From Streptomyces sp. f51 (lineage in GTDB: Bacteria > Actinomycetota > Actinomycetes > Streptomycetales > Streptomycetaceae), in contig NZ_CP149798.1 of assembly GCF_037940415.1 (NCBI RefSeq), positions 6,543,001 to 6,607,000 of the forward strand: 64,000 nucleotides of DNA, in the 5' to 3' direction. The notes beneath the pieces were generated by a model that did not search any database, was not told where the DNA came from, and saw only the letters and a list, made by a program, of their open reading frames with translations. Position 1 is the first letter of the stretch. Each line of letters begins with the position of its first letter. Position numbers and translations under genes: made by a program. Below, in pieces: positions 7,786 to 16,624 of the stretch.

Positions 7786-8613
7786 ATGCTCGATGTGGCA
7801 GACGATTCGAAGGATGACAACAGATCAGTGATCGGGTCGTACGTGGCGGTGGGGGACAGCTTCACCGAGGGCGTCGGCGACCCTGGGCCCGACGGGGCGT
7901 TCGTCGGATGGGCGGACCGGTTCGCGGTACTTCTCGCGGACCGCAGGCCCGAAGGCGATTTCGACTACACCAATCTCGCGGTGCGCGGCAAACTGCTCGA
8001 CCAGATCGTCGAGACCCAGCTCCAGCAGGCCAGGGAACTCGGCCCGGACCTGGTCTCGTTCTGCGCCGGCGGCAATGACATCCTCCGCCCCGGCACCGAC
8101 CCCGACGAGGTCGCGGAGCGCTTCGAGCGCGCGGTCGCCGACCTCACCTCCGCCGTGGGCACCGTGATGGTGACCACCGGCTTCGACACCCGTGGTGTCC
8201 CCGTGCTCAAGCATCTGCGCGGCAAGATCGCCACGTACAACGGACATGTGCGGGCCATCGCGGACCGCTACGGCTGTCCCGTTCTCGACCTCTGGTCCCT
8301 GAAGACGATCCAGGACCGCAGGGCGTGGGACGGCGACCGGCTGCACCTCTCTCCCGAGGGGCACACCCGGGTGGCCCTCCGCGCCGGACAGGTCCTCGGT
8401 CTCGAGGTCCCGGCCGACCCGGACCAGCCCTGGCCGCCCCTCCCGCCGCGCGGCACGCTGGAGGTGCGCCGCGACAACATCCAGTGGGCCCGCGAGTACC
8501 TGGTCCCGTGGATCGGACGGCGACTGCGCGGTGAGTCCTCGGGCGACCACGTGTCGGCCAAGGGGCCGCTCTCACCGGACGACATCAAGCTGCGCATCGA
8601 GTCGGTGGCCTGA
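7786..8613 (+). CDS. SGNH/GDSL-type esterase
   Basis: A 275-residue SGNH hydrolase. Block I is VAVGDSFTEG at about residue 20 (nucleophile Ser), block III is CAGGNDIL near 101 (Asn), and block V is DRLHLSPEGH near 185 (Asp and His of the triad). There is no signal peptide, so it is probably cytoplasmic. The C-terminal tail (about 225-275) carries a charged segment RRDNIQWAREYLVPWIGRR seen in Streptomyces members of the family. The ATG at 7786 follows GAAAGGTG. The substrate is not evident: acyl esters, lysophospholipids and acetylated sugars are all possible. Confidence 0.9.
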   Translation: MLDVADDSKDDNRSVIGSYVAVGDSFTEGVGDPGPDGAFVGWADRFAVLLADRRPEGDFDYTNLAVRGKLLDQIVETQLQQARELGPDLVSFCAGGNDILRPGTDPDEVAERFERAVADLTSAVGTVMVTTGFDTRGVPVLKHLRGKIATYNGHVRAIADRYGCPVLDLWSLKTIQDRRAWDGDRLHLSPEGHTRVALRAGQVLGLEVPADPDQPWPPLPPRGTLEVRRDNIQWAREYLVPWIGRRLRGESSGDHVSAKGPLSPDDIKLRIESVA

Positions 8614-8622
8614 ACCCGGTCC

Positions 8623-8653
8623 TTCCGGGCGGGAGAACCCGGCCCGCCCGGAA
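8623..8653 (+). terminator. Terminator after the SGNH hydrolase gene
   Basis: An 11-bp stem pairs TTCCGGGCGGG (8623-8633) with CCCGCCCGGAA (8643-8653). It sits 10 bases past the stop codon. The minus-strand regulator ends 130 bases farther on, so it may act in both directions. Confidence 0.7.
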
Positions 8654-8783
8654 CGGGCACCGACGGGGGTGACCCCTCAAGGGGGAGTGACGCTTGGCGG
8701 GACCCGGGCAGGACAGCGGCCCCGGGTCGGACACCGGCCCCGGGGTCGCGCACCGGCCCGGGGCGGTTCCGCGGACTGCGCGG

Positions 8784-9404
8784 CTAGCGCACCGCCGCCA
8801 TCAACGCCGATCGTTCCAGGCCCAGTTCGCGGGCCAGGGCCTCGTCCACCCATTCCTGGGTCCGTGCCCGTGAGACCCCGCCGGAGTAAGCCGTCATCTG
8901 GACCGCGAGACCGTCCAGCAGCGCGGTGAGTCTGAGGGCCGCGCTCGCGGGGTCCGGGCAGCGGAACTCGCCGGCGGCCACGCCCTCCGCGATCACCTCG
9001 GTCATCGCGGCCTTCCACTGACGGTCGAGATCCCGGGTGACCTCGCGCAGCGCGGGCTCGCGCAGGGCGACGGCCCAGCCCTCGATCCACAGGCGCCAGC
9101 CCTTGGCCTGCCCGGTCGGGGCGTACCACCGCACGGCGGCCCGCAGGCGTCGCAGTGCCGTCGTACGGCGGCCGAGCAGCTTGCGCAGACGGGCGAGGTC
9201 GTCCTCGGCGGCATGGGTGAACGCGGCGGCGACCAGCTTCTCCTTGGTCGAGAAGTGGTACAGCACCAGCGCGTTGCTCACGCCCAGGGCCGAGGCCACG
9301 TCGGCGATGCGTACCGCCGCCACGCCCCGCGCCTCGATCTGTTCGACGGCGGCCCGCAGCAACTCCTCGCGCCGCTCCGCCACGCTCAACCGAACTCTCG
9401 CCAC
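8784..9404 (-). CDS. TetR/AcrR-family transcriptional regulator
   Basis: A 206-residue TetR protein. The N-terminal helix-turn-helix is clear (ADVASALGVSNALVLYHFSTKEKL, split here by helices at about residues 33-56), and the C-terminal ligand domain resembles BetI-type regulators, with LTALLDGLAVQM. It is transcribed in the same direction as the TPP enzyme and dehydrogenase genes upstream, 89 bases after the dehydrogenase stop. It is therefore a good candidate for their local regulator, acting at the 20-bp dyad at 12460-12479. That link is inference. The inducer is unknown; keto acids or amino-acid products of the neighbouring enzymes would be reasonable. Confidence 0.88.
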   Translation of the reverse strand: MARVRLSVAERREELLRAAVEQIEARGVAAVRIADVASALGVSNALVLYHFSTKEKLVAAAFTHAAEDDLARLRKLLGRRTTALRRLRAAVRWYAPTGQAKGWRLWIEGWAVALREPALREVTRDLDRQWKAAMTEVIAEGVAAGEFRCPDPASAALRLTALLDGLAVQMTAYSGGVSRARTQEWVDEALARELGLERSALMAAVR

Positions 9405-9493
9405 GCGGCAACCCTACACAGCCCCCACGCCGGAGGCCCCGACAGGAGTTGACACGGTCCCGGCGCCCGGCCGGGAGCCCCCCGTCCCGGGCC

Positions 9494-10675
9494 TCAGCGG
9501 TACCAGCCGAACCGTTCGACGATGACGGGCAGCCGGTCGGTGACGATGGCGTGGGCGGCGGCCCGCGGGGTCGTGCCGTCGGCCTGGGCGCGCGCGAGCG
9601 TCCGGTCGATCAGGGCGCGCATGGAGCGCCGGGTGTACGCGAACGCCTCGTCCGCGTCGGCGCCGATGTCCCCGAACAGGGTCCACCACCACCAGGCGTT
9701 CGTACCGGAGTTGACGACGACGTCCGGCAGGACGGTGATCCCGCGCGCCGCCAGCAGGCGTTCCGCGTCCGCCACGACGGGCATGTTGGCGGCCTCCACG
9801 ATCCAGCGGGCCTTGATCCCGTGCTGGTTCGCGGTGTCGATCGCGTACGAGACGGCGGCGGGCACCAGCACCTCCGCGTCGGCGGACAGCCAGGCGTCAC
9901 CGGGGAGTTCACGGTCCGCCGCGCGCAGCACCCCGCGGTCGACCGTCCCGTACGCGTCCCGGCCCGCGAGCAGGGCGTCGACGTCGAGGCCGTCCGGGTT
10001 GGCGATGGTCCCCTTGACGTCGGCGACGGCCACGATCCTCAGGCCCGCGCGCGCGAGGAACCGCGCGGTGGCCCCGCCCATGGTGCCGAGCCCCTGCACG
10101 GCCACCCGCGTTCCCGCGTACGGGGTTCCGGCCCGGTCCAGCGCGGCGAGCACCGACTCGGCGACCCCGCAGCCGCCGACCAGTTCGTCGAGGCCGATGC
10201 CGTCCACCTCGACGGCGAAGGCGTCCGCGAGCCGCTTGCGGGCCGCCGCCTCGTCGTCGAGCAGCGGGTAGACGGCCTGGATGGACGAGACGAGGCCGGC
10301 CTCGGCGGCGGCCCGATCGACCAGGTCCTGGCTGAGCCCGAGGTCCTCGCCGGTGGTCCAGAAGGACTCGATGTAGGGGCGCATCGCGCGGAGATAGCGC
10401 ACCAGCAGGCCGTACGCCGCCGGGTCCTGGGGGTCGCAGTCGATGCCGCCCTTGGCGCCGCCCAGCGGGATGTACCGGCTCTCGGGGTTGTAGTGCAGCG
10501 CCTCTTTCATGGTCATGCCGCGGGCGAGGCCGGCGACCTCCTCCAGCGTGCAGCCGGGCCGCATCCGCAGGCCGCCGCTGGACACGCCCCGTACGAGCCG
10601 GTCGACGACGAGGAACCCCGGACGGCCGGTGACATGGTCCGTCCAGGTGAGCGTCATCAGGGGGGCGGCGGTCAT
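9494..10675 (-). CDS. Glu/Leu/Phe/Val dehydrogenase family protein
   Basis: A 393-residue amino-acid dehydrogenase homologue. The dimerisation/catalytic half holds GGLRMRPGCT and the Lys motif GGAKGGIDCDP near residue 75, and the cofactor half begins with the Rossmann loop AVQGLGTMGGATARFL at about residue 170. Family members oxidatively deaminate amino acids to 2-oxo acids with NAD(P). Its ATG overlaps the stop of the TPP enzyme (ATGA), so the two are co-translated. A deaminase and a TPP-dependent 2-oxo-acid enzyme together would convert an amino acid to an aldehyde by way of its keto acid. The actual substrate cannot be read from sequence. Confidence 0.88.
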   Translation of the reverse strand: MTAAPLMTLTWTDHVTGRPGFLVVDRLVRGVSSGGLRMRPGCTLEEVAGLARGMTMKEALHYNPESRYIPLGGAKGGIDCDPQDPAAYGLLVRYLRAMRPYIESFWTTGEDLGLSQDLVDRAAAEAGLVSSIQAVYPLLDDEAAARKRLADAFAVEVDGIGLDELVGGCGVAESVLAALDRAGTPYAGTRVAVQGLGTMGGATARFLARAGLRIVAVADVKGTIANPDGLDVDALLAGRDAYGTVDRGVLRAADRELPGDAWLSADAEVLVPAAVSYAIDTANQHGIKARWIVEAANMPVVADAERLLAARGITVLPDVVVNSGTNAWWWWTLFGDIGADADEAFAYTRRSMRALIDRTLARAQADGTTPRAAAHAIVTDRLPVIVERFGWYR

Positions 10676-12291
10676 CGGGTCTCCTCGGGGACGGCGATCA
10701 GGGTGGGGCCGGGGGTGCGCAGGGCCTCGGCGAGCGCGGCGCTCAGCTCGTCCGGGCCGTACGCGCGCGTGCCGTGTCCTCCGTAGGCGCGGGCCAGGGC
10801 GGGCAGGTCGACGGGAGCGAGGTCGACGGCCGTGGGCGTGTCGCCCCGGGCGGCCATCTCGTCGCGGATCTCTCCGTAGCCGCCGTTGTCGAACACCACG
10901 ACGGGCAGGGGGAGGCCCAGCTGTACCGCGGTCGCCAGTTCCTGCACGGTGAACTGGAGACCGCCGTCCCCGCTGAGCGCCACGACCTCACGGCCGGGGC
11001 ACGCCGCCTTGGCTCCGATCGCCGCGGGCAGAGCGTAGCCGAGCGTGCCGTAGCCGGTCGGGTGAAGATAGCGGCCGGCGGGCCCGAGCGCGAGGTGGGG
11101 GAGGGCTCCGTAGTAGCAGCACTGGGCGCTGTCCGAGGTGATCACGGCGTCCTCGGGCAGGACCGAACGGACGGCCCGCAGGTACGGGATCCAGCGTGCG
11201 TCGCGTTCGGCGGTCTCGGCGTTGCGCGCGGCCCGCAGCGCCTTCGCCCGCAGGAGGGGCTCCTCGCCGGGCACGCGCGCGTGCGGGCCGCCGCCGCCGG
11301 ACTCCCCGACGGCGGCGAGCAGGGCCGTCAGGGTGAGCCGGGCGTCGCCGACGACGGGGATGTCCGCGGTGAGGCCCGCGTACATCTGGTCGGGGTCGAG
11401 GTCCGCGCGGATCAGGGTGCCGTCGAGGGCGGGCGGCGCGGACCAGAAGTCGGACTCGGCGAGCTCGGTGCCGACGGCGAGCACGGCGTCCCGTTCCGTG
11501 AGCCAGTCGCGGACCGAGGGACTGTGGAGTGACACGCCGAGGGCCAGCGGATGGGTCTCGGGGACGATCCCCTTGCCGTTGGCCGTGGTGACGACGGGGG
11601 CGCCCAGCGCCTCGGCGAGGGCCAGCGCGGGGACGGCCGCGCCGCGCGCTCCGCCGCCCAGGACGAGGGCCGGACGGCGGGCCTCGCGCAGGGCCTCGGC
11701 GGCCCGCTCCAGGGCCTCAGGGGCGGGTGCGGCGGGAGCGACGGCGGGGGCGACGCGGACGGGACCGGTCTCCTCGGCGCACTCCAGCAGGTCGAGGGGG
11801 ATCTCGATGTGCGCGGGCCGCGGCCGGCCGGTGCGGAAGAGGGTGAAGGCGCGGGCCACCGCCGCGTCGATCTCGGCGACCGAGGACACGCGGTGGCTGA
11901 AGGCGGCCACACCCCGCAGGGCCTCCGTCTGGCTGCGGGTCTCGTGCAGCAGACCGGTGGCCAGCCGTGGATGGCGCAGGGGCATGCCGGGGGAGACCAC
12001 GAGCAGCGGCACGCTGTCCGAGTAGGCCTGGCCGACGGCCGCCGCCGCGTTCAGCAGGGCGGGTCCGGTCGTGGTGATCACGACACCGGGACGCCCGGTC
12101 ACGCGCGCGTAGCCGTCGGCGGCGTATCCGGCGCCCTGTTCGTGGCGGGTCAGGACGTGCCGTATCCCGTACGAGGACAGGTGGCGGTAGATCTCCAGGT
12201 TGTGCGTCCCGGGGATGCCGAAGGCCCGGGTCACCGCGTGTCCGGACAGCGCGCGGACGACGGCCTCGCCGCCGGTGAGCCTCTCGCCCAT
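10672..12291 (-). CDS. TPP-dependent enzyme, acetolactate synthase family (AruI-like 2-oxo acid decarboxylase?)
   Basis: A 539-residue enzyme with TPP N, middle and C domains. The catalytic Glu is in RHEQGAGYAADGYAR near residue 47, and the Mg/TPP motif is LSGDGGLQFTVQE with VVFDNGGYGEI in the C-terminal third. The signature HIEIPLDLLE and the pattern GQAYSDSVPLLVVS recall 5-guanidino-2-oxopentanoate decarboxylase (AruI) of arginine transaminase catabolism, but this is from memory; acetolactate synthase-like activity is the alternative. The ATG at 12291 was chosen because upstream codons are Arg/Pro-rich shadow sequence. It is the first gene of a probable operon with the dehydrogenase and perhaps the TetR gene. 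Confidence 0.85.
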   Translation of the reverse strand: MGERLTGGEAVVRALSGHAVTRAFGIPGTHNLEIYRHLSSYGIRHVLTRHEQGAGYAADGYARVTGRPGVVITTTGPALLNAAAAVGQAYSDSVPLLVVSPGMPLRHPRLATGLLHETRSQTEALRGVAAFSHRVSSVAEIDAAVARAFTLFRTGRPRPAHIEIPLDLLECAEETGPVRVAPAVAPAAPAPEALERAAEALREARRPALVLGGGARGAAVPALALAEALGAPVVTTANGKGIVPETHPLALGVSLHSPSVRDWLTERDAVLAVGTELAESDFWSAPPALDGTLIRADLDPDQMYAGLTADIPVVGDARLTLTALLAAVGESGGGGPHARVPGEEPLLRAKALRAARNAETAERDARWIPYLRAVRSVLPEDAVITSDSAQCCYYGALPHLALGPAGRYLHPTGYGTLGYALPAAIGAKAACPGREVVALSGDGGLQFTVQELATAVQLGLPLPVVVFDNGGYGEIRDEMAARGDTPTAVDLAPVDLPALARAYGGHGTRAYGPDELSAALAEALRTPGPTLIAVPEETR

Positions 12292-12459
12292 CACAGGCTC
12301 CGCGTGGCGGCGGGGCGCCGGCCGGGCGAGGCACCCGCGGCCGTGGCCGGGGCGGCGGGGAGGTCGGACACGGTGTCTCCAAGGGGGAAGGGCCAAGTGC
12401 GGGCGGCGGGTCACGGTGCGGGCGCCGACGGCGGTCGGACCGGTGGAACGCGTACGGAC

Positions 12460-12479
12460 TACTGAACCATGAGTCAGTA
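12460..12479. promoter_or_regulatory. 20-bp dyad, candidate TetR operator
   Basis: TACTGA-N8-TCAGTA, where the spacer (ACCATGAG) is itself partly symmetric: 16 of 20 positions agree with the reverse complement. Size and symmetry suit a TetR dimer. It lies 169 bases upstream of the TPP enzyme start, whose operon appears to end with a TetR gene. Confidence 0.55.
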
Positions 12480-12593
12480 TCGGAACAGGCGCCGGGTCGT
12501 GTCAACGCGCGGGAGGCTCGCGTCGTTCGAGGCGCCGGGTGACCCGGGGGCGGGGGTCGGGGCGGCTTCGTAGGGCCGGGCCTGTACCGACCC

Positions 12594-12651
12594 GGCACCG
12601 GCGGTCCGGCGCCCGGCATCGGCGGTCCGGCGCCCGGCACGGCGGGTCCGG
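12594..12651. repeat. 21-bp tandem repeat, about 2.8 copies
   Basis: Units at 12594-12614 and 12615-12635 share GGCA(C/T)CGGCGGTCCGG followed by CGCCC and differ at one base. A degenerate third copy (GGCACGGCGGGTCCGG) runs to 12651. It lies in non-coding sequence between divergent genes. Confidence 0.85.
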
Positions 12652-12845
12652 AAACGGGCCGCCGACGGGTCGGGGGCGCGACGGCGCCCGGAATCGCCTC
12701 CCCGAAGCGGAAGAAGCGGGGGCTCGACGGGGTTGAGCACGTACGGACCCAGGGCCACGGGCATCGCGTTGTGACCGGGGTGACCCGGCGCTGTCAGAGG
12801 CGACGACCATAATGAAAGCCTGACCGACTCCATCTGGAGGTATCC

Positions 12846-14066
12846 GTGACCGGTTTCCGTACCCTGAGCTCCGGGCTCCGCGCGCTGCGGCCCGCCGCCT
12901 TCGGCGCGGATCCGGCTGGTGCGCGCCTGCGCCGCATCCGCAATTCGCCGAATTTCGCGGACGGGGTCTTCCAGAACCCGGAGACCGCCCGCACCCGCCC
13001 GGACGGCTCGATGGTCGAGTTCGCGAAGGTCTACTTCCGCAGCGAGGAGCGCGCCCACCGCTCCCCGGCCGGGACCGTCCCGGTGCACGCGACGACCCTC
13101 GCCGACCTGGCCAGGCCCGCCGCGACCGGGCTGCGGCTCACCTGGATGGGGCACTCCAGCGTCCTCGCCGAGATCGACGGTCACCGGGTCCTGTTCGACC
13201 CGGTCTGGGGCGAGCGCTGTTCGCCGTTCGCGTTCGCCGGCCCCAAGCGGCTCCACCCGGTTCCCCTGCCGCTCGCCGCGCTCGGCCCGGTCGACGTCGT
13301 GGTGATCTCGCACGACCACTACGACCACCTGGACATGCCCACGATCAAGGCGCTGGGCGGCACGGACACCGTGTTCGCCGTGCCGCTGGGCGTCGGAGCC
13401 CACCTGGAGCACTGGGGCATCGCCGCCGAGCGGATCCGCGAGCTGGACTGGAACGAGTCGGCCAAGGTCGGCGGGATCACCCTGACCGCGACACCGGCGC
13501 GCCACTTCTGTGGCCGTGGCCTGCGCAACACCCAGCACACCCTCTGGGCGTCCTGGGTCGCCGAGGGCGACGCGCACCGGATCTACCACAGCGGCGACAC
13601 CGGCTACTTCCAGGGCTTCAAGGACATCGGCGCCGCCCACGGCCCGTTCGACGCCACGATGATCCAGATCGGGGCCTACAGCGACTTCTGGCCCGACATC
13701 CACATGACGCCCCAGGAGGGGATGCGCTCCCACCTGGACCTCCAGGGCGGGCAGCCCTCCGGAGTGATGCTGCCGATCCACTGGGGGACGTTCAACCTCT
13801 CCACCCACGCCTGGGCCGACCCGGGCGAGGGCACGCTGGCAGCCGCCCGCGCAGTGGGGGCGAGGGTCGCGCTGCCCCGCCCCGGTGAGCCCTTCGAGCC
13901 CACGGCCGAGACCGTCCCCGGCGAGCCGTGGTGGCGGGGTGTGGCGCGCACGCCCGAGGGCGGCTGGCCGGCCGTCGAGGAGGCCGTCACGGAGAACACG
14001 CCGGGTGACATCGCCGACGGCTCGACGGAGGGCACCGGAGAGCCCGAAACGGTGCCCGCGGGCTGA
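12846..14066 (+). CDS. MBL-fold metallo-hydrolase (UlaG/NAPE-PLD-like)
   Basis: A 406-residue metallo-beta-lactamase-fold hydrolase. It shows WMGHSSVLAEIDGHRVLFDPVW, the typical beta-lactamase-like lead-in of this branch (about 100-121), then the metal motif SHDHYDHLD near residue 155, further metal ligands in ARHFCGRG and YHSGDTGY, and a late PIHWGTFNLS. This branch includes NAPE-phospholipase D and UlaG-type lactonases. The N-terminal 90 residues (RNSPNFADGVFQN) match the same bacterial subfamily. The GTG start at 12846 follows CTGGAGG. A strong terminator follows the stop. It could act on N-acyl phosphatidylethanolamine or a lactone; nothing local decides. Confidence 0.88.
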   Translation: MTGFRTLSSGLRALRPAAFGADPAGARLRRIRNSPNFADGVFQNPETARTRPDGSMVEFAKVYFRSEERAHRSPAGTVPVHATTLADLARPAATGLRLTWMGHSSVLAEIDGHRVLFDPVWGERCSPFAFAGPKRLHPVPLPLAALGPVDVVVISHDHYDHLDMPTIKALGGTDTVFAVPLGVGAHLEHWGIAAERIRELDWNESAKVGGITLTATPARHFCGRGLRNTQHTLWASWVAEGDAHRIYHSGDTGYFQGFKDIGAAHGPFDATMIQIGAYSDFWPDIHMTPQEGMRSHLDLQGGQPSGVMLPIHWGTFNLSTHAWADPGEGTLAAARAVGARVALPRPGEPFEPTAETVPGEPWWRGVARTPEGGWPAVEEAVTENTPGDIADGSTEGTGEPETVPAG

Positions 14067-14082
14067 TTCACCGACCGACGGC

Positions 14083-14115
14083 GGGGGCCGGGGAGCGCGA
14101 CGCTCCCCGGCCCCC
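14083..14115 (+). terminator. Strong terminator after the MBL-fold gene
   Basis: A perfect 15-bp stem pairs GGGGGCCGGGGAGCG with CGCTCCCCGGCCCCC around a 3-base CGA loop. It is followed by GCTGTTTGC. Confidence 0.88.
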
Positions 14116-14411
14116 GCTGTTTGCTTGCGACCGCTTCCGACCAGCTCTGATCGGCTCCGGAGCGCGGTGCGAACACGCGTCCGACGGGCTTATCGGTCAG
14201 CCGTACGACGGCTCATACCAGAGCGGGACGTCACCTGGGGGAGTTTGTCAACAGCCCACCGCACATGATGCGTTGGCGACTACTGTCAGTTGCCGACGGG
14301 CGACGCAGGGCCGTTTTTTTCGGCTCTCTCGACCGGCACCGCGACGGCGACGCCCGAGTCGCGGAACCGCGGGAGCTCCACGCCCCCGACGCATCCAGTA
14401 CGAGGACGCCG
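14116..14411. other. Promoter region of the conservon operon
   Basis: These 296 bases separate the terminator from cvnA. The frame of cvnA stays open up to an ATG at 14265, but codon content before 14412 is not convincing. No -35/-10 pair could be assigned with confidence. A poly-T stretch (GTTTTTTTCGG, about 14311-14321) stands out in otherwise GC-rich sequence. Confidence 0.4.
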
Positions 14412-16562
14412 ATGTCTCACCTCCGCGCACCGGCCGCACGCGCAGACCGCCGTGAGGGCGGGCGGCACGGCCGCCCGGCCGCCCGCGCCACCGTCGCGCC
14501 GCACGAGACGCACCTGCGGCCCCAGCTCCTGCGCCTCGCGGTCCTGCCGCCGACCGCCGTGGCCCTCAGCGCGTGCGCCGCCGTCCTGTTCACCGTCCGC
14601 TCCACCGGAGCCCGGCCCGGCCCCGTCCTGTGGGCCGTCCTCGCCGGAGCCGTGGGCGTGGCCCTGGCCGGCATCCTGATCGCCGCCGTGGCCGCGAACC
14701 GCGCCGCCACCTCCGTACGCGAACGGATGGCGGCCCTGCGCCGGGCGAGCGCCAGGACCGAGACCGACCTGCGTGCCGTCGTCGAGGGGCTGAGCCGCGG
14801 CGAGGACCCGCCCGCGCGCAAGAAGCGCCGCCGCCCGCCGGCGGACGCCGACGACTTCGAACTGCTCGCCGCCGACCTCTCCCGCGCCCATGACGGCGCC
14901 GTCACGGCCGTCGTGCAGGCCTCGCGCCTCTCCAGCCGGGCGGGCAGCGACCAGAAGGTCGAGGTCTTCGTCAATCTGGCCCGGCGCCTCCAGTCCCTCG
15001 TGCACCGCGAGATCTCCCTCCTGGACGAGCTGGAGAACGAGATCGAGGACCCGGACCTCCTCAAGGGCCTCTTCCACGTCGACCACCTGGCCACCCGCAT
15101 CCGCCGCCACGCCGAGAACCTCGCCGTGCTCGGCGGCGCCGTCTCGCGCCGCCAGTGGAGCAACCCCGTCTCCATGACCGAGGTCCTGCGCTCCGCGATC
15201 GCCGAGGTCGAGCAGTACTCACGGGTCAAGCTGGTGCCCCCGATCGACGGCACCCTGCGCGGGCACGCCGTCGCCGACGTCATCCACCTGCTCGCCGAAC
15301 TCGTCGAGAACGCCACCCTGTTCTCCGCCCCGCACACCCAGGTGCTGCTCCGCGTCGACCACGTCACCTCGGGTCTTGCCATCGAGGTGGAGGACCGCGG
15401 CCTCGGCATGCAGGCGGGCGAACAGGACAGGATGAACGCCCTGCTCGCCGACCCCGACCAGGTCAACGTCGCCGGACTGCTCCAGGACGGGCGCATCGGT
15501 CTGTTCGTCGTCTCGCAGCTCGCCCGCAGACACGGCATCCACGTACGGCTCCAGAGCAACATCTACGGCGGTGTCCAGGCCGTACTCGTCGTCCCGCAGG
15601 GCCTGTTGGGGGCGACGCCGGACGCCGGGGACGCGGACCAGGGCGTGGGCCAGGCGCAGATGCAGGCGCCCGTGAACGGCACGGGCAACGGGACGAACGC
15701 AGGGCACCGTCCGGCCCTCGGCCCCGGGCCCGCGCACCCGTCGCCCACACAGGTCCCGGTCCTGCCCGGCGGCGGACGCCGTGCGGCCCCGGTGGTGCCA
15801 CGTCAGTCGCCGCGCGAGCCGGCGTACGAGCCCGCGCGAGCGGAACGGACGTCTCCTGGGGGCGCCGAAGGACCGGCCGGGGCACGCGCCGCCAACCCGC
15901 TCCCGGTGCGCGGCGCCCGCGACGCACGGCCCAACCCCGCCGAGGCCGTCCCCGGCATCCGCCCGGAGGACCGGCTCGCCGCCGCCGAGAACGCGGCCAT
16001 GCCGCCCACACCGCGCACCGGTGTCGTGCGCGGCACGATGGGCAAGCCCAACCTGCCCAAGCGGCGCGCCCAGGAGCACATCGTTCCGCAGCTGCGCGAA
16101 GGACAGGCGCCCCGCCCGGCCCCGGACCACCCCGTCGTGCACGACCCGGCGCTCATGGCGGCGTTCCAGCGCGGGATCGGGCTCGCGGAGGCCGCCCAGA
16201 CGGAACCGCCGGGCCGGGAGCTCCCCGAGCCGTCCCGGGGCCCGTCGCCCGCGGAGGGGGCGACCGCACCCGCGTCGTTCCCGGACCGGACGCGCCTGGA
16301 GGAACGGCCGGGGGACGGCACGGTCCCGGCCCGCCGCGAGCCGCCCACGGACACCTCCGCCGACACCGGCGACCCCCTGGACGTACTCCTCCCGGACGCA
16401 GGGCCGGACGCGCCCCTCGGCGTCCCCCCGGAGGACAGCACCCAGGTGGCTCATCCGGACCTCTCGCGCGCCACGCACGCACAGGCACCGCACGCAGCCC
16501 CCGGCCTCTCCTCCGGCCACGACAGCGGCACCCGGCACGACGGGAGCGCACCGGCCGGATGA
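14412..16562 (+). CDS. cvnA: Conservon sensor kinase-like protein CvnA
   Basis: A 716-residue membrane-bound histidine-kinase-like protein. Two hydrophobic segments (about residues 40-62 and 71-95) flank a very short extracytoplasmic loop. A helical dimerisation region (RRLQSLVHREISLLDELE) follows, then a HATPase_c domain with N-box LLAELVENATLFS (about residue 295) and GLGM (about residue 332). The last 300 residues are low-complexity Pro/Ala/Gly. A loop this short argues against a large sensory domain. The ATG at 14412 is preferred because GAGGA lies 7 bases upstream. It heads a cvnABCD(E) operon in which CvnA is thought to form a membrane complex with CvnB-D, analogous to eukaryotic receptor/G-protein assemblies. 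Confidence 0.9.
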   Translation: MSHLRAPAARADRREGGRHGRPAARATVAPHETHLRPQLLRLAVLPPTAVALSACAAVLFTVRSTGARPGPVLWAVLAGAVGVALAGILIAAVAANRAATSVRERMAALRRASARTETDLRAVVEGLSRGEDPPARKKRRRPPADADDFELLAADLSRAHDGAVTAVVQASRLSSRAGSDQKVEVFVNLARRLQSLVHREISLLDELENEIEDPDLLKGLFHVDHLATRIRRHAENLAVLGGAVSRRQWSNPVSMTEVLRSAIAEVEQYSRVKLVPPIDGTLRGHAVADVIHLLAELVENATLFSAPHTQVLLRVDHVTSGLAIEVEDRGLGMQAGEQDRMNALLADPDQVNVAGLLQDGRIGLFVVSQLARRHGIHVRLQSNIYGGVQAVLVVPQGLLGATPDAGDADQGVGQAQMQAPVNGTGNGTNAGHRPALGPGPAHPSPTQVPVLPGGGRRAAPVVPRQSPREPAYEPARAERTSPGGAEGPAGARAANPLPVRGARDARPNPAEAVPGIRPEDRLAAAENAAMPPTPRTGVVRGTMGKPNLPKRRAQEHIVPQLREGQAPRPAPDHPVVHDPALMAAFQRGIGLAEAAQTEPPGRELPEPSRGPSPAEGATAPASFPDRTRLEERPGDGTVPARREPPTDTSADTGDPLDVLLPDAGPDAPLGVPPEDSTQVAHPDLSRATHAQAPHAAPGLSSGHDSGTRHDGSAPAG

Positions 16563-16624
16563 CGACCCCCGTACCCACCCCCACCGCTCCCGCAGACCTT
16601 CGTACCCCAAGGAGTCGATCCCCC

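Larger units (their letters stand above)
12292..12845. other. Divergent intergenic region between the TPP enzyme and MBL-fold genes
   Basis: No gene is supported in these 554 bases. The region holds the 20-bp dyad at 12460-12479, a 21-bp tandem repeat at 12594-12651 and, close to the right end, the ribosome site CTGGAGG of the next gene. Reading frames through it are Pro/Arg/Gly-rich shadows. Confidence 0.6.

Noticed and set aside
8690..8765. Possible repeat or CRISPR-like array with CCGGCCCCGGGG motifs
   Set aside because: The units are short, irregular and without spacers of constant length; they look like GC-rich low-complexity sequence.
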